A stretch of 64,000 nt of DNA from Bordetella genomosp. 13. GTDB taxonomy: Bacteria; Pseudomonadota; Gammaproteobacteria; Burkholderiales; Burkholderiaceae_B. Numbering within the stretch: position 1 is the stretch's first letter; each line of letters opens with the position of its first letter. Shown in pieces: positions 9,801 through 18,100 of the stretch. The DNA lies in the NCBI RefSeq assembly GCF_007679965.1, contig NZ_VEHL01000008.1:248001-312000 (forward strand), in the 5' to 3' direction. The position numbers and the translations under genes are program-made. The notes under the pieces are model-generated. The model was not told the origin of the DNA. It was given only the letters and a program-made list of their open reading frames with translations, and did no database searches.

Positions 9801-12116
9801 ATGACCGACACGAATCAACCGGACCTGTTCGCGGCGCCCCCGGAAGATGGCGCCGCCATCACGCTGGGCGCGTATGCCGAACAGGCCTACCTGGACTATG
9901 CCGTTTCCGTGGTGCGCGGCCGCGCGCTGCCCGACGTGGGCGACGGCCAGAAGCCCGTGCAGCGCCGCATCCTGTACGCCATGCAGGCAATGGGGCTGGC
10001 CGCCGGCGCCAAGCCCGTCAAGTCCGCCCGCGTGGTGGGCGACGTGCTGGGCAAATACCATCCCCACGGCGACCAGGCGGCCTACGACGCCATGGTGCGC
10101 ATGGCGCAGTCGTTCTCGCTGCGCTATCCGCTGATCGACGGCCACGGCAACTTCGGTTCGCGCGACGGCGACAACGCCGCCGCCATGCGGTACACCGAAG
10201 CGCGCCTGACGCCCATCGCCCGCCTGCTGCTGGACGAGCTGGACGAGGGCACGGTCGACTTCGTGCCCAACTACGACGGCAGCCAGGAAGAGCCGCAGCA
10301 GTTGCCCGCGCGCCTGCCCATGATGCTGCTGAACGGCGCGTCGGGCATCGCCGTGGGCATGGCCACCGAGATGCCGTCGCACAACCTGCGCGAAGTGGCC
10401 CGCGCCTGCGTCGAGCTGATCCGCCATCCGAACATGGATGCCGCCACGCTGGCCGAGCTGGTGCCCGGGCCGGACTTCGCCGGGGGCGGCCAGATCATCA
10501 CGCCGCCCGCCGACATCGCCGCCATCTACGCCAACGGCCGCGGCTCGCTGAAGGCCCGCGCGCGCTGGCAGTTCGAGGAAATGGCGCGCGGCCAGTGGCA
10601 GTTGGTCGTGCACGAGCTGCCCCCGGGCACTTCGGGCCAGAAGGTGCTCGAAGAGATCGAGGAGATCACCAATCCCAAGGTGCGCGCCGGCAAGAAGAGC
10701 CTGACCCCGGAGCAGCTGCAGTCCAAGGCCGTGATGCTGGGCCTGCTGGACGCGGTGCGCGACGAGTCGGGCAAGGACGCCGCCGTGCGGCTGGTGTTCG
10801 AGCCCAAGACCTCGAAGGTCGATCGCGACGAGTTCGTCAACACCCTGCTGGCGCAGACCAGCATGGAAAGCAACGTGCCCATCAACCTGGTGTGCATCGG
10901 CCTGGACGGCCGGCCGCGCCAGAAGGGCCTGCGCGCCATCCTGGACGAATGGGTGCAGTTCCGTACCGCCACGGTGCTGCGCCGCACCCGCCACCGCGTG
11001 GAGAAGGTCAGCGACCGCATCCACGTGCTGGAAGGGCGCATGATCGTCTACCTGAACGTGGACGAGGTCATCCAGACCATCCGCGAGGCCGACGAGCCGC
11101 GCGAGGCGCTGATGAAGCGCTTCGACCTGACCGAACGCCAGGCCGAGGACATCCTGGAGATGCGCCTGCGCCAGCTGGCCCGCCTGGACGGCATCAAGGT
11201 CGAGCAGGAGCTGGCCGACAAGCGCGCGGAACTGCTCAAGCTGCAGGACCTGCTGGAGAACGCGTCGTCGCTCAAGCGCCAGCTGATCAAGGAAATCGAG
11301 GCCGACGCCAAGCAGTTCGGCGACGAGCGCCGCACGCTGATCGAGACCGCCGAACGCGCCGTGCTCGAGACCCGCGTGGTCGACGAGCCCGTCACGGTGG
11401 TGGTGTCGCAGAAGGGCTGGCTGCGCGCCCGCCAGGGCCATGGCCACGACGCCTCGCAGTTCGCGTTCAAGCAGGGCGACGACCTGTACGGCGCCTTCGA
11501 GTGCCGCACCACCGACACGCTGATCGCGCTGGGCGACAATGGCCGCGCCTATACGGTGGCGGTGTCCGGGCTGCCTTCGGCGCGCGGCGACGGCCAGCCC
11601 GTCACCACCATGATCGACCTGGAAACCGGCACCCGCATCACGCACATGCTGGCGGCCGCGCCCGACAGCCGCTGGCTGCTGGCCACCCGTGGCGGCTTCG
11701 GCTTCGCGACCAAGCTGTCCGACATGACCAGCCGCCAGCGCGCGGGCAAGCAGTTCGTGTCGCTGGAGCCGGGCGACGAGCTGCTGCGTCCCGTGCCGCT
11801 GTTCGAGGGCGCGGCGCAACTGGCGCTGCTGTCGGCCAAGGGCAAGTTCCTGGTGTTCGGCCTGGACGAGGTCAAGGCGCTGTCCGGCGGCGGCCGCGGC
11901 ACCATCCTGATGGGGCTGGACGACAAGGACGGCGTGCAGCAGGTGGTGCCCATCGGGCGCAAGGGCTTGCGCGCGGCGGGCATCTACCGCAACAAGCCCA
12001 CGGAAGACATCCTGGCCGGTCCGGCGCTCGCGCCCTACGTGGGCAAGCGCGCCCGCAAGGGACGCCAGCTGGACGTGCGGCCCAAGCAGCCGGTGCTGTC
12101 GCCGGTGTTCGAGTAG
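9801..12116 (+). CDS. parC: DNA topoisomerase IV subunit A
   Basis: DNA-breaking subunit of topoisomerase IV, 771 residues. The catalytic tyrosine is Tyr131 in AMRYTEARLTPIA, preceded by the HPHGD motif at 87-91 and GNFGSRDGD at about 116-124. At the position of the main quinolone-resistance serine (E. coli Ser80, HPHGDS) this protein has Gln92, and at the Glu84 position it has Asp96. The C-terminal part is a short beta-propeller region (QKGWLRARQGHG, GFGFATKLSDM, GGRGTILMGL), and the lack of a GyrA-box-like repeat favours ParC over GyrA. The start at ATG 9801 gives MTDTNQPDLF. It sits in one run with parE and the YcxB-like gene. Confidence 0.95.
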   Translation: MTDTNQPDLFAAPPEDGAAITLGAYAEQAYLDYAVSVVRGRALPDVGDGQKPVQRRILYAMQAMGLAAGAKPVKSARVVGDVLGKYHPHGDQAAYDAMVRMAQSFSLRYPLIDGHGNFGSRDGDNAAAMRYTEARLTPIARLLLDELDEGTVDFVPNYDGSQEEPQQLPARLPMMLLNGASGIAVGMATEMPSHNLREVARACVELIRHPNMDAATLAELVPGPDFAGGGQIITPPADIAAIYANGRGSLKARARWQFEEMARGQWQLVVHELPPGTSGQKVLEEIEEITNPKVRAGKKSLTPEQLQSKAVMLGLLDAVRDESGKDAAVRLVFEPKTSKVDRDEFVNTLLAQTSMESNVPINLVCIGLDGRPRQKGLRAILDEWVQFRTATVLRRTRHRVEKVSDRIHVLEGRMIVYLNVDEVIQTIREADEPREALMKRFDLTERQAEDILEMRLRQLARLDGIKVEQELADKRAELLKLQDLLENASSLKRQLIKEIEADAKQFGDERRTLIETAERAVLETRVVDEPVTVVVSQKGWLRARQGHGHDASQFAFKQGDDLYGAFECRTTDTLIALGDNGRAYTVAVSGLPSARGDGQPVTTMIDLETGTRITHMLAAAPDSRWLLATRGGFGFATKLSDMTSRQRAGKQFVSLEPGDELLRPVPLFEGAAQLALLSAKGKFLVFGLDEVKALSGGGRGTILMGLDDKDGVQQVVPIGRKGLRAAGIYRNKPTEDILAGPALAPYVGKRARKGRQLDVRPKQPVLSPVFE

Positions 12117-12345
12117 GGCGCACGGCGCGTCGGGCCGCCGGTTGTAACCATACGTCAGGCAGGATTCGTCAGGCCTGGCGATCGGGGACGGTGCATTGCG
12201 CCGTCCCCGAATCATTTCTGCGTCGTTCGTGGCCCCTGCCAGGGCGACAGCGACCGTATTGCGCATCCCTGTATCACGTGTAACGATGATGCCGCCGCGA
12301 CCGGTAATGGCGACATCCTCTGTTAATTTTTCCCTAATTTATTGC
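12117..12345. other. Intergenic region between parC and the ectoine promoter
   Basis: No convincing gene. The first half is GC-rich; from about 12300 the base composition drops toward AT in the run-up to the ectoine promoter (TTAATTTTTCCCTAATTTATTG). Nothing else recognisable was seen. Confidence 0.6.
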
Positions 12346-12416
12346 ATTTCTACCGAAAGTTCTGTCTACCATGGGTTGACGGAACTGGCTTCGGGCCATA
12401 TCATTTCGGTAGAAAT
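12346..12416 (+). promoter_or_regulatory. Ectoine operon promoter with symmetric operator sites
   Basis: A near-consensus sigma-70 promoter, TTGACG at 12376-12381 and TATCAT at 12399-12404 with a 17-bp spacer, lies 38 bp before the marR-type gene. It is flanked by a perfect inverted 13-mer: ATTTCTACCGAAA at 12346-12358 and TTTCGGTAGAAAT at 12404-12416, the latter starting on the last base of the -10. Between them lies a second, imperfect palindrome (12358-12386, arms AGTTCTGTCTACC and GGTTGACGGAACT, 11 of 13 matching) that covers the -35. Such sites fit autorepression by the MarR-family protein encoded next. The symmetry is seen directly; the binding is inferred. Confidence 0.75.
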
Positions 12417-12441
12417 CATTTTTTCTGAACTAATTTTCACC

Positions 12442-13002
12442 ATGAATAATTCGGCTACCGCTGATTCCTCCAACACCCCGCCGATGCAGCAGTACGACCT
12501 GCGCATCCTGCGGGCGCTGCGCCGCATCACGCGTTCGATCGCGTTGCATTCGCGGCAGTTGTCGGCGGTGAGCCACATCACGGCGCCCCAGCTGATGTGC
12601 CTGCGCACCGTCATCGCCAACGGTCCCCTGACCGCCACGGCGATCAGCCGCGAGATCCACGTCAGCCCCAGCACCGTGGTCGGCATCCTGGACCGGCTCG
12701 AGGACAAGGGCCTGATCCGCCGCGAACGCGGGCGCGAAGACCGCCGCATCGTCTTCGTGACCGCCACCGAGGCGGGTCGCGCCCTGGCCATCGAGGCGCC
12801 TTCGCCATTGCAGAAGCATCTGGCGGATGCCTTGAACGCCCTGCCCGAACTGGAGCAGGCCACCATCACCCTGGCGCTGGAACGCATCGTGGAACTGATG
12901 GAACAGGGCGGCCACGCTATCGAGACGCATAGCGATCCGGCCTCGCCCATCCTGGAAGTGCCCACGGGCGGAGCGCCGCCGGAATCGGGATTGGTCGTAT
13001 GA
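12442..13002 (+). CDS. MarR-family regulator of the ectoine operon (EctR-like)
   Basis: 186-residue winged-helix regulator. The MarR core is clear: ITAPQLMCLRTVIANGPLTA, then the recognition helix ISREIHVSPSTVVGILDRLEDKGL (about residues 75-98) and the wing RRERGREDRRIVFVTATEAGR. The frame is open upstream, but ATG 12442 (MNNSATADSS) places the gene just downstream of a well-formed promoter; upstream residues have no family similarity. It overlaps ectA by 4 bp (ATGA), so it is the first gene of the operon. EctR1 of methylotrophs is a MarR protein that represses ectABC, and the arrangement here suggests an equivalent role. A specific osmotic signal cannot be read from the sequence. Confidence 0.88.
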   Translation: MNNSATADSSNTPPMQQYDLRILRALRRITRSIALHSRQLSAVSHITAPQLMCLRTVIANGPLTATAISREIHVSPSTVVGILDRLEDKGLIRRERGREDRRIVFVTATEAGRALAIEAPSPLQKHLADALNALPELEQATITLALERIVELMEQGGHAIETHSDPASPILEVPTGGAPPESGLVV

Positions 13003-13571
13003 AGAAAATCGATCTGTACGCAACACCCACCAGCCCCCGCGCTGGTGCGCACGGCACGGACCTTACGCAATACACCCTGCGCCAGCCCCGGCGCAACGAT
13101 GGCGCCGCCATCCACCGCCTGATCGGCGAGTGTCCCCCGCTGGACGTGAACTCGCTGTACGCCTACCTGCTGCTGTGCGAGCACAACGCCGCCACCTGCA
13201 TCGTCGCCGAGAGCGAGGGCGGGCACATCGACGGCTTCATTTCCGCCTACCTCGTCCCGGAACGTCCCGACGTGCTGTTCGTCTGGCAGGTCGCCGTGCA
13301 CGGCCGCGCCCGCGGTCACCGCCTGGCACGCAGGATGCTGCGTGAGTTGCTGCAGCGCCCCGGCCTTGAACACGTCCGCCATCTCGAGACCACGGTCGCA
13401 CCCGACAACCAGGCCTCTCGCCGCACCTTCGCCGGGCTGGCCCGCGAAGCCGGCGCCCACGTCGCCGAACAGCCGCTGTTCGACCGCCAGGCCTTCGGAG
13501 GGGCCGACCACGACGACGAGATGCTCTTGAAAATAGGTCCGTTCAGCATGCGCCCCCTCGGGGCCCGCTGA
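12999..13571 (+). CDS. ectA: L-2,4-diaminobutyrate acetyltransferase EctA
   Basis: Acetyl-CoA dependent N-acetyltransferase that converts 2,4-diaminobutyrate to N-gamma-acetyl-diaminobutyrate, the second ectoine step. It is 190 residues of GNAT fold. The conserved start of the family domain (LRQPRRNDGAAIHRLIGEC), LDVNSLYAYLLLCEH, and the acetyl-CoA loop VAVHGRARGHRLARRM at about residues 104-119 are present. The C-terminal DNQASRRTFAGLAR is the usual GNAT arm. It is coupled to the marR gene by ATGA overlap and precedes ectB by 102 bp. Confidence 0.96.
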   Translation: MKKIDLYATPTSPRAGAHGTDLTQYTLRQPRRNDGAAIHRLIGECPPLDVNSLYAYLLLCEHNAATCIVAESEGGHIDGFISAYLVPERPDVLFVWQVAVHGRARGHRLARRMLRELLQRPGLEHVRHLETTVAPDNQASRRTFAGLAREAGAHVAEQPLFDRQAFGGADHDDEMLLKIGPFSMRPLGAR

Positions 13572-13673
13572 CGGCCTGTACCACCACCGTGACGTCCCCG
13601 ACCGGTGCCGATCTGGCCCGCCGGCGGGGAGCCGTTCGCCTGTCAACCTAAGCTGCTAAAGGAGAAAGTTGCC

Positions 13674-14981
13674 ATGGACTTGAAAATTTTTGATCGGATG
13701 GAGTCGGAGGTACGCGGCTATATCCGTTCGTTTCCGGTGGTCTTCAGCCAGGCGCGAGGTTCGCTGCTGATCGATGAAGAGGGCACAGAGTACATCGACT
13801 TCTTCAGCGGCGCCGGCACTCTGAATTACGGTCACAATAATCCCGTCTTCAAGGAAAAGCTGGTCGAGTACCTGCAATCTGATGGCGTGGTGCACGGCCT
13901 GGACATGGCCACCAGCGCCAAGAAGCATTTCCTTGAAACCGTGGATCGCGTGCTGCTCAAGCCGCGCAACTGGCAATACACGCTGCAGTTCACGGGCCCC
14001 ACCGGCACCAACGCCGTCGAGGCCGCGCTGAAGATCGCGCGCCAGGTCAAGGGCCGTCCGAACATCATCTCGTTCACCCACGGCTTCCACGGCGTGTCCG
14101 GCGGCTCGCTGGCGGCCACCGCCAACATGAAGTTCCGCGACGCCGCGGGCTATGCCCTGGGCAACACCACGTTCATGCCGTACGACGGCTACTTCGGTCC
14201 GGACGTGGACACCATCGCCTACCTGGAACGCATGCTGGACGATCCCAGCAGCGGCATGGACAAGCCGGCCGGCGTCATCGTCGAGACCGTGCAGGGCGAG
14301 GGCGGCGTCAACGTCGCCACGCTGCGCTGGCTGAAGGAACTGGAAAAGCTGTGCCGCCGCCACGACATGCTGCTGATCGTCGACGACATCCAGGTCGGCT
14401 GCGGCCGCACCGGCAGTTTCTTCAGCTTCGAATCGGCCGGCATCCGCCCCGACATCATCACGCTGTCGAAGTCGCTGTCGGGCTATGGCCTGCCGATGTC
14501 GCTGGTGCTGATGAAGCCCGAGCTGGACATCTGGAAGCCGGGCGCCCACAGCGGCACGTTCCGCGGCAACAACCTGGCCTTCGTCACCGCGACCGCCGCG
14601 CTGGACACCTACTGGGCCAGCGACGCGTTCTCCACCGACGTGCAGCGCAAGGAACGCATGGTGCGCGATTGGCTGGAGAACCTGGCGCACAGCTATCCCA
14701 ACGCCGGCCTGTCGGTCCGCGGCCGCGGCCTGATCCAGGGCCTGGTCACGGGCAACCAGCCGGACCTGGCCAACCGCATCGCCCGCAAGGCCTTCGAGCG
14801 CGGCGTGGTCATCGAGACCGCCGGCGCGCACGATGAAGTGCTGAAGCTGCTGCCGGCGCTGACCATCGAGGACGAGCTGCTGACCCGCGGTCTGGACGTC
14901 ATCGAGGCCAGCGTGGCGGAGGCCCTGGCCGAGGATTCCCAACCCGCACGTGTGCTCAACTTTGGAGGAAAGCGTCGATGA
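13674..14981 (+). CDS. ectB: Diaminobutyrate-2-oxoglutarate transaminase EctB
   Basis: PLP-dependent class III aminotransferase that makes 2,4-diaminobutyrate from aspartate semialdehyde with glutamate as donor, the first dedicated ectoine step. The start ATG 13674 follows AAAGGAG by about 8 bases and gives MDLKIFDRMESEVRGYIRSF, a normal EctB N-terminus; the protein is 435 residues. The PLP lysine is Lys266 in IITLSKSLSG, the cofactor aspartate is near residue 238 in VDDIQVGCGRTG, and GPTGTNAVEAA at about 109-119 binds the phosphate. Its stop overlaps the ectC start (ATGA). Confidence 0.97.
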   Translation: MDLKIFDRMESEVRGYIRSFPVVFSQARGSLLIDEEGTEYIDFFSGAGTLNYGHNNPVFKEKLVEYLQSDGVVHGLDMATSAKKHFLETVDRVLLKPRNWQYTLQFTGPTGTNAVEAALKIARQVKGRPNIISFTHGFHGVSGGSLAATANMKFRDAAGYALGNTTFMPYDGYFGPDVDTIAYLERMLDDPSSGMDKPAGVIVETVQGEGGVNVATLRWLKELEKLCRRHDMLLIVDDIQVGCGRTGSFFSFESAGIRPDIITLSKSLSGYGLPMSLVLMKPELDIWKPGAHSGTFRGNNLAFVTATAALDTYWASDAFSTDVQRKERMVRDWLENLAHSYPNAGLSVRGRGLIQGLVTGNQPDLANRIARKAFERGVVIETAGAHDEVLKLLPALTIEDELLTRGLDVIEASVAEALAEDSQPARVLNFGGKRR

Positions 14982-15376
14982 TCGTACGTAACGTCAAGGA
15001 TGTGATCGGAACCAAGGACGAGGTCCGCACCGATACCTGGATGAGCCGCCGCGTGCTGCTGAAGAAGGATGGCATGGGCTTCTCGTTCCACGAGACCACC
15101 ATCTTTCCGGGTACCCGCACGCACATCCACTACAAGAACCACCTCGAGGCCGTGTGGTGCATCGAGGGCGACGGTTCGATCGAGGTGATCGCCGACGGCA
15201 AGACCCACGCGCTGGGCCCGGGCGTGGTCTATGCCCTGAACGAGAACGACGAACACTGGCTGTGCGGCGGGAAGGAACCGCTGCGCGTCATTTGCGTCTT
15301 CAATCCGCCGCTGACCGGCCAGGAAGTGCACGATGCCGACGGCGTCTACGCGCTGCCGGTCGAGAAAGCGGCCTGA
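14978..15376 (+). CDS. ectC: L-ectoine synthase EctC
   Basis: Cupin enzyme that cyclises N-gamma-acetyl-diaminobutyrate to ectoine. At 132 residues it is the standard length. It begins MIVRNVKDVIGT, the classical EctC start, and carries the cupin metal/substrate region THIHYKNHLEAVWCIEGDG at about residues 48-66 and the second motif YALNENDEHWLCGG. It is coupled to ectB by a 4-bp overlap and preceded by GGAGG within the ectB end. ectD follows 16 bp after the stop. Confidence 0.97.
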   Translation: MIVRNVKDVIGTKDEVRTDTWMSRRVLLKKDGMGFSFHETTIFPGTRTHIHYKNHLEAVWCIEGDGSIEVIADGKTHALGPGVVYALNENDEHWLCGGKEPLRVICVFNPPLTGQEVHDADGVYALPVEKAA

Positions 15377-15392
15377 CGACAGGAGGATATTC

Positions 15393-16316
15393 ATGATCTC
15401 ACCTGCGAAGGATCCGTACGCCTCGCGTACGGACCGAGGCTCCGCCATCCTGGCCCGCCAGGATCCCGTGGTCTACGGCGACGGCAAGTATGCCGATGCG
15501 CTGTCGGCCGAACAGCTCGGCAGCTACGAGCGCGACGGCTTCCTGCTGCTGGAGAACCTTTTCTCCGAGCAGGAAGTGGCAGCGCTGGTGGCCGAGGTCG
15601 ACCGCATGACGCGCGACCCGGCCATCGTGCGCCGCGAGGAGGCCATCACCGAACCCGGCAGCAACGCCGTGCGCTCCATCTTCATGGTGCACGTGTTCAG
15701 CCAGGTCATGGAGCGCCTGGCGCGCGAGCCGCGCCTGATCAACGTGGCGCGCCAGATCCTCGGATCGGAGGTTTACCTGCACCAGACCCGCGCCAACATG
15801 AAGCCTGGCTTCAAGGGCAAGGAGTTCTACTGGCACTCGGATTTCGAGACTTGGCACGTCGAGGACGGCATGCCCGCCATGCGCGCGCTGAGCTGCTCGG
15901 TGCTGCTGTCGGACAACGACGAGACCAACGGCCCGCTGATGCTGGTGCCGGGCTCGCACCGCCACTTCATTTCGTGCGTGGGCGAGACGCCGCGCGAGCA
16001 CTACAAGCAGTCGCTCAAGAAGCAGGAATATGGCGTGCCCGACGCGGTCAGCCTGCAACTGCTGGCCGAACAGGCCGGCGGCCTGCGCACCATGATGGCC
16101 AAGGCGGGCTCGGTGGTGTTCTTCGACTGCAACACCATGCACGGCTCGAACAGCAACATCTCGCCTTATCCGCGTTCGAACGTCTTCATGGTCTACAACA
16201 GCATGGAGAACACGCTGAATCCGCCGAAGTACGGGCTGAGTCCGCGCCCCGAGCACATCGCCACGCGCAAGGCTTTCAAGGCCCTGACCCCGCTGGACAA
16301 GCTCAAGCTCGTGTGA
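15393..16316 (+). CDS. ectD: Ectoine hydroxylase EctD
   Basis: Fe(II)/2-oxoglutarate dioxygenase that hydroxylates ectoine to 5-hydroxyectoine. From ATG 15393 (after AGGAGGATATTC) it is 307 residues. The iron triad is visible: His148 and Asp150 in FYWHSDFETWH, and His250 in FDCNTMHGSN. The signature stretch FYWHSDFETWHVEDGMP is diagnostic for EctD within the PhyH-type family. It is the last gene of the operon, closed by a strong intrinsic terminator 60 bp downstream. No ectoine-linked aspartokinase or transporter is present, so aspartate semialdehyde must come from general metabolism. Confidence 0.97.
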   Translation: MISPAKDPYASRTDRGSAILARQDPVVYGDGKYADALSAEQLGSYERDGFLLLENLFSEQEVAALVAEVDRMTRDPAIVRREEAITEPGSNAVRSIFMVHVFSQVMERLAREPRLINVARQILGSEVYLHQTRANMKPGFKGKEFYWHSDFETWHVEDGMPAMRALSCSVLLSDNDETNGPLMLVPGSHRHFISCVGETPREHYKQSLKKQEYGVPDAVSLQLLAEQAGGLRTMMAKAGSVVFFDCNTMHGSNSNISPYPRSNVFMVYNSMENTLNPPKYGLSPRPEHIATRKAFKALTPLDKLKLV

Positions 16317-16375
16317 CGCCGGGCAGCGCCGCGGCCGCGTGCCGGCGTGGTCCGCGGCGTTGCACGGTATGACTG

Positions 16376-16408
16376 AGGCCCGCCATCGATGATGGCGGGC
16401 CTTTTTTT
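16376..16408 (+). terminator. Intrinsic terminator of the ectoine operon
   Basis: Perfect 12-bp stem (AGGCCCGCCATC and its complement) with a GAT loop, followed by seven T residues. It lies 60 bp after the ectD stop. Confidence 0.95.
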
Positions 16409-16674
16409 GCGCCCGGCAGGGGCGCACTTCTGCGGGTGCAGGTCTCGCCGTGAATGGGTCACGACGAGCGAAGCGAAATGCAACTGCGGGAGGGTGACCG
16501 ATCGGCGTTGCCGAGCAGGGCGAAGATGGACAGAAGCTCACGGGTCGCAAGATCGCGATGATTGTTCATGCACTATGTTCACGACGAGGACAAGCCGGTG
16601 CGCGAAGCGGCCGGATGGGGGGCGTATCGGCGGCTGGTGACTGCCTTCGGTTCCCTGCACCGGAACTCGTCTTG
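16409..16674. other. Intergenic region before the toxin-antitoxin pair
   Basis: No supported gene. Open frames exist in several phases, none with recognisable family features. Together with the downstream pair the region has a less extreme GC content than the flanking operons, which fits a small acquired segment between the ectoine terminator and the DUF924 gene. Confidence 0.5.
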
Positions 16675-16690
16675 GTATAAAATTTTATAC
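16675..16690 (+). promoter_or_regulatory. Palindromic operator of the toxin-antitoxin operon
   Basis: A perfect 16-bp palindrome, GTATAAAATTTTATAC, ends 11 bp before the toxin start codon. It overlaps -10-like TATAAAAT sequences. Type II antitoxins of the HigA/XRE class usually repress their own operon at such sites, so this is the probable autoregulatory operator. Confidence 0.65.
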
Positions 16691-16701
16691 AGTGGTGCGT
16701 G

Positions 16702-17041
16702 GTGGACAAAGAAATTCGTTGGGTCGGCTCGGCCTATGAAGACCTGCTGGGTTTTCCCATCGAAGCCCGCCGGCGGGGGGCGGGCTTCCCGTTGGGCAGG
16801 GCAGGCTTGCTTGGAGCCTGAGGACTGGAAGCTTTTTGATGAAGTCGGTGCCGGCACCCGTGAAATCCGCTTCCGGGAATCTGGCGGCGCATTCCGGGTG
16901 ATGTACGTTTCCAAGTTTGAGGAAGCCCTGTATGTTCTTCATTGCTTTCAGAAGAAGACGCGGGCAACCGGCCAGCAGGACAAGCGCATTGCAAAAGCAC
17001 GCTGTCGGGCCATCGTCGACGCGAGGGAAGGCAAGTCATGA
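16702..17041 (+). pseudogene. HigB/Gp49-like toxin, frameshifted
   Basis: The pieces of a phage-derived Gp49-like (HigB/RelE superfamily) toxin are present in two frames. From GTG 16702 the first frame reads DKEIRWVGSAYEDLLGFPIE and continues to a TGA at 16819-16821. The second frame picks up at about 16802 with LEPEDWKLFDEVGAGTREIR and ends FRVMYVSKFEEALYVLHCFQ, then KKTRATGQQDKRIAKARCRA, stopping at 17041. The family normally has one continuous frame of about 112 residues, so about two bases appear lost near 16799-16802 (or a sequencing error is present). If real, no full-length toxin is made unless ribosomes shift frame. The antitoxin start overlaps its stop (ATGA). Confidence 0.75.
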
Positions 17042-17373
17042 AGATCGACACTGAAATCCGCCATGTGACCAAACCTGGGGCGAACCTATTCTTGGAGCTG
17101 GGATTCCCGCAGGAAGAGGCTCGGCGGCTGCACCGGGCGTCGCAGCGGCAGATCAATGACACCAGACAGCTTAAGGAACAGCTTATGACAGAGCTGGCGG
17201 GGTGGATCGAACAGCATCACCTGAAGCAGGCCGACGCGGCGGAAATCCTGATGGTTTCACGGCCGCGTGTGTCGGACGTGGTGAACAAGAAGACCACCAA
17301 GTTCACGATCGATACCCTGGTTGAGATGTTGAGCCGCATAGGCAGGCCCGTCCGCTTGGCAATTGGCCGGTAG
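17038..17373 (+). CDS. HigA-type XRE antitoxin
   Basis: 111-residue antitoxin with an XRE-type helix-turn-helix (HTH_37 class): LAGWIEQHHLKQADAAEILM then VSRPRVSDVVNKKTTKFTID, about residues 48-88. The N-terminal 40 residues are the usual variable antitoxin extension. Its ATG overlaps the toxin stop, which is the toxin-first order usual for higBA. It is intact although the toxin is frameshifted, so it may survive as a stand-alone repressor of the upstream palindrome or as an anti-addiction antitoxin. That last point is inference. Confidence 0.85.
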   Translation: MKIDTEIRHVTKPGANLFLELGFPQEEARRLHRASQRQINDTRQLKEQLMTELAGWIEQHHLKQADAAEILMVSRPRVSDVVNKKTTKFTIDTLVEMLSRIGRPVRLAIGR

Positions 17374-17461
17374 GCAAAGGGATGACGGCCATCGGTATTT
17401 ATGCCGTGCCTTGGATTCCGGATCGGCACAACTTCATTCGCTCAGGCAGGAGACCGTTTCG

Positions 17462-18010
17462 ATGCCGCACTACGAAGACACCGCGCAGGGCGTCCTGCAG
17501 TTCTGGCGCGACGCGGGGCCCTCGCGCTGGTTCCGCAAGGATGCGCAGTTCGACCGGGATTTCCGCCAGCGCTGGGAAGGCCTGCACCTGGCCGCCGCGC
17601 GGCGCGAGCTGGACGGGTGGGCCGCCGATGCCGACGGTATCCTCGGGCTGCTGATCCTGCTGGACCAGTTTCCGCGCAACGCCTATCGCGGCACGGCGCA
17701 CATGTTCGCCACCGACCCGCTGGCGCGCCATTTCGCGCGACTGGCCGTCGAGGGCGGCCTCGACGTGCGCGTCGACGCCGGGCTGCGGGCGTTCTGCTAC
17801 ATGCCGTTTGAGCATTCAGAGAATGCGGACGACCAGGCCAACGCGGTGAAGCTGATGGCCACGCTGGACCCGCGCTCGCTGGATTTCGCCCTCGTGCACC
17901 AGCGCATCATCGAGCGCTTCGGCCGCTTTCCCCATCGCAATGCGCTGTTGGGGCGCGCGTCGACGGCGCAGGAGTTGCAATTTCTGGCGGAGGGTGGGTT
18001 CGCGGGCTGA
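17462..18010 (+). CDS. DUF924 family protein
   Basis: 182-residue soluble protein of the DUF924 (all-helical, TPR-like) family. Recognised by GVLQFWRDAGPSRWFRKDAQ, LLILLDQFPRNAYRGTAHMF, AFCYMPFEHSENADDQ and the ending ERFGRFPHRNALLGRAST, all hallmark segments in the normal order. Start ATG 17462 (MPHYEDTAQ) is taken because upstream residues in the frame have no family similarity. Biochemical role is unknown for the family. It stands alone, followed by the MOSC gene. Confidence 0.9.
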   Translation: MPHYEDTAQGVLQFWRDAGPSRWFRKDAQFDRDFRQRWEGLHLAAARRELDGWAADADGILGLLILLDQFPRNAYRGTAHMFATDPLARHFARLAVEGGLDVRVDAGLRAFCYMPFEHSENADDQANAVKLMATLDPRSLDFALVHQRIIERFGRFPHRNALLGRASTAQELQFLAEGGFAG

Positions 18011-18100
18011 GTTGCCCGGGGCGGCATGCCTTGGACACGCCCATCCCGCGCGCAGCCGCGCTATGCTGCTTCTCTTTTCCGGTCCATCCCGCCCGCCATC

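Noticed and set aside
9594..12266. 890-codon open frame on the minus strand opposite parC
   Set aside because: Composition (His/Arg/Gln/Ala-rich, no motifs) is that of an antisense shadow; parC on the other strand is unambiguous.
16389..16640. Small ORF between the ectoine terminator and the toxin-antitoxin pair
   Set aside because: No ribosome site and no family features, and it begins inside the terminator stem.
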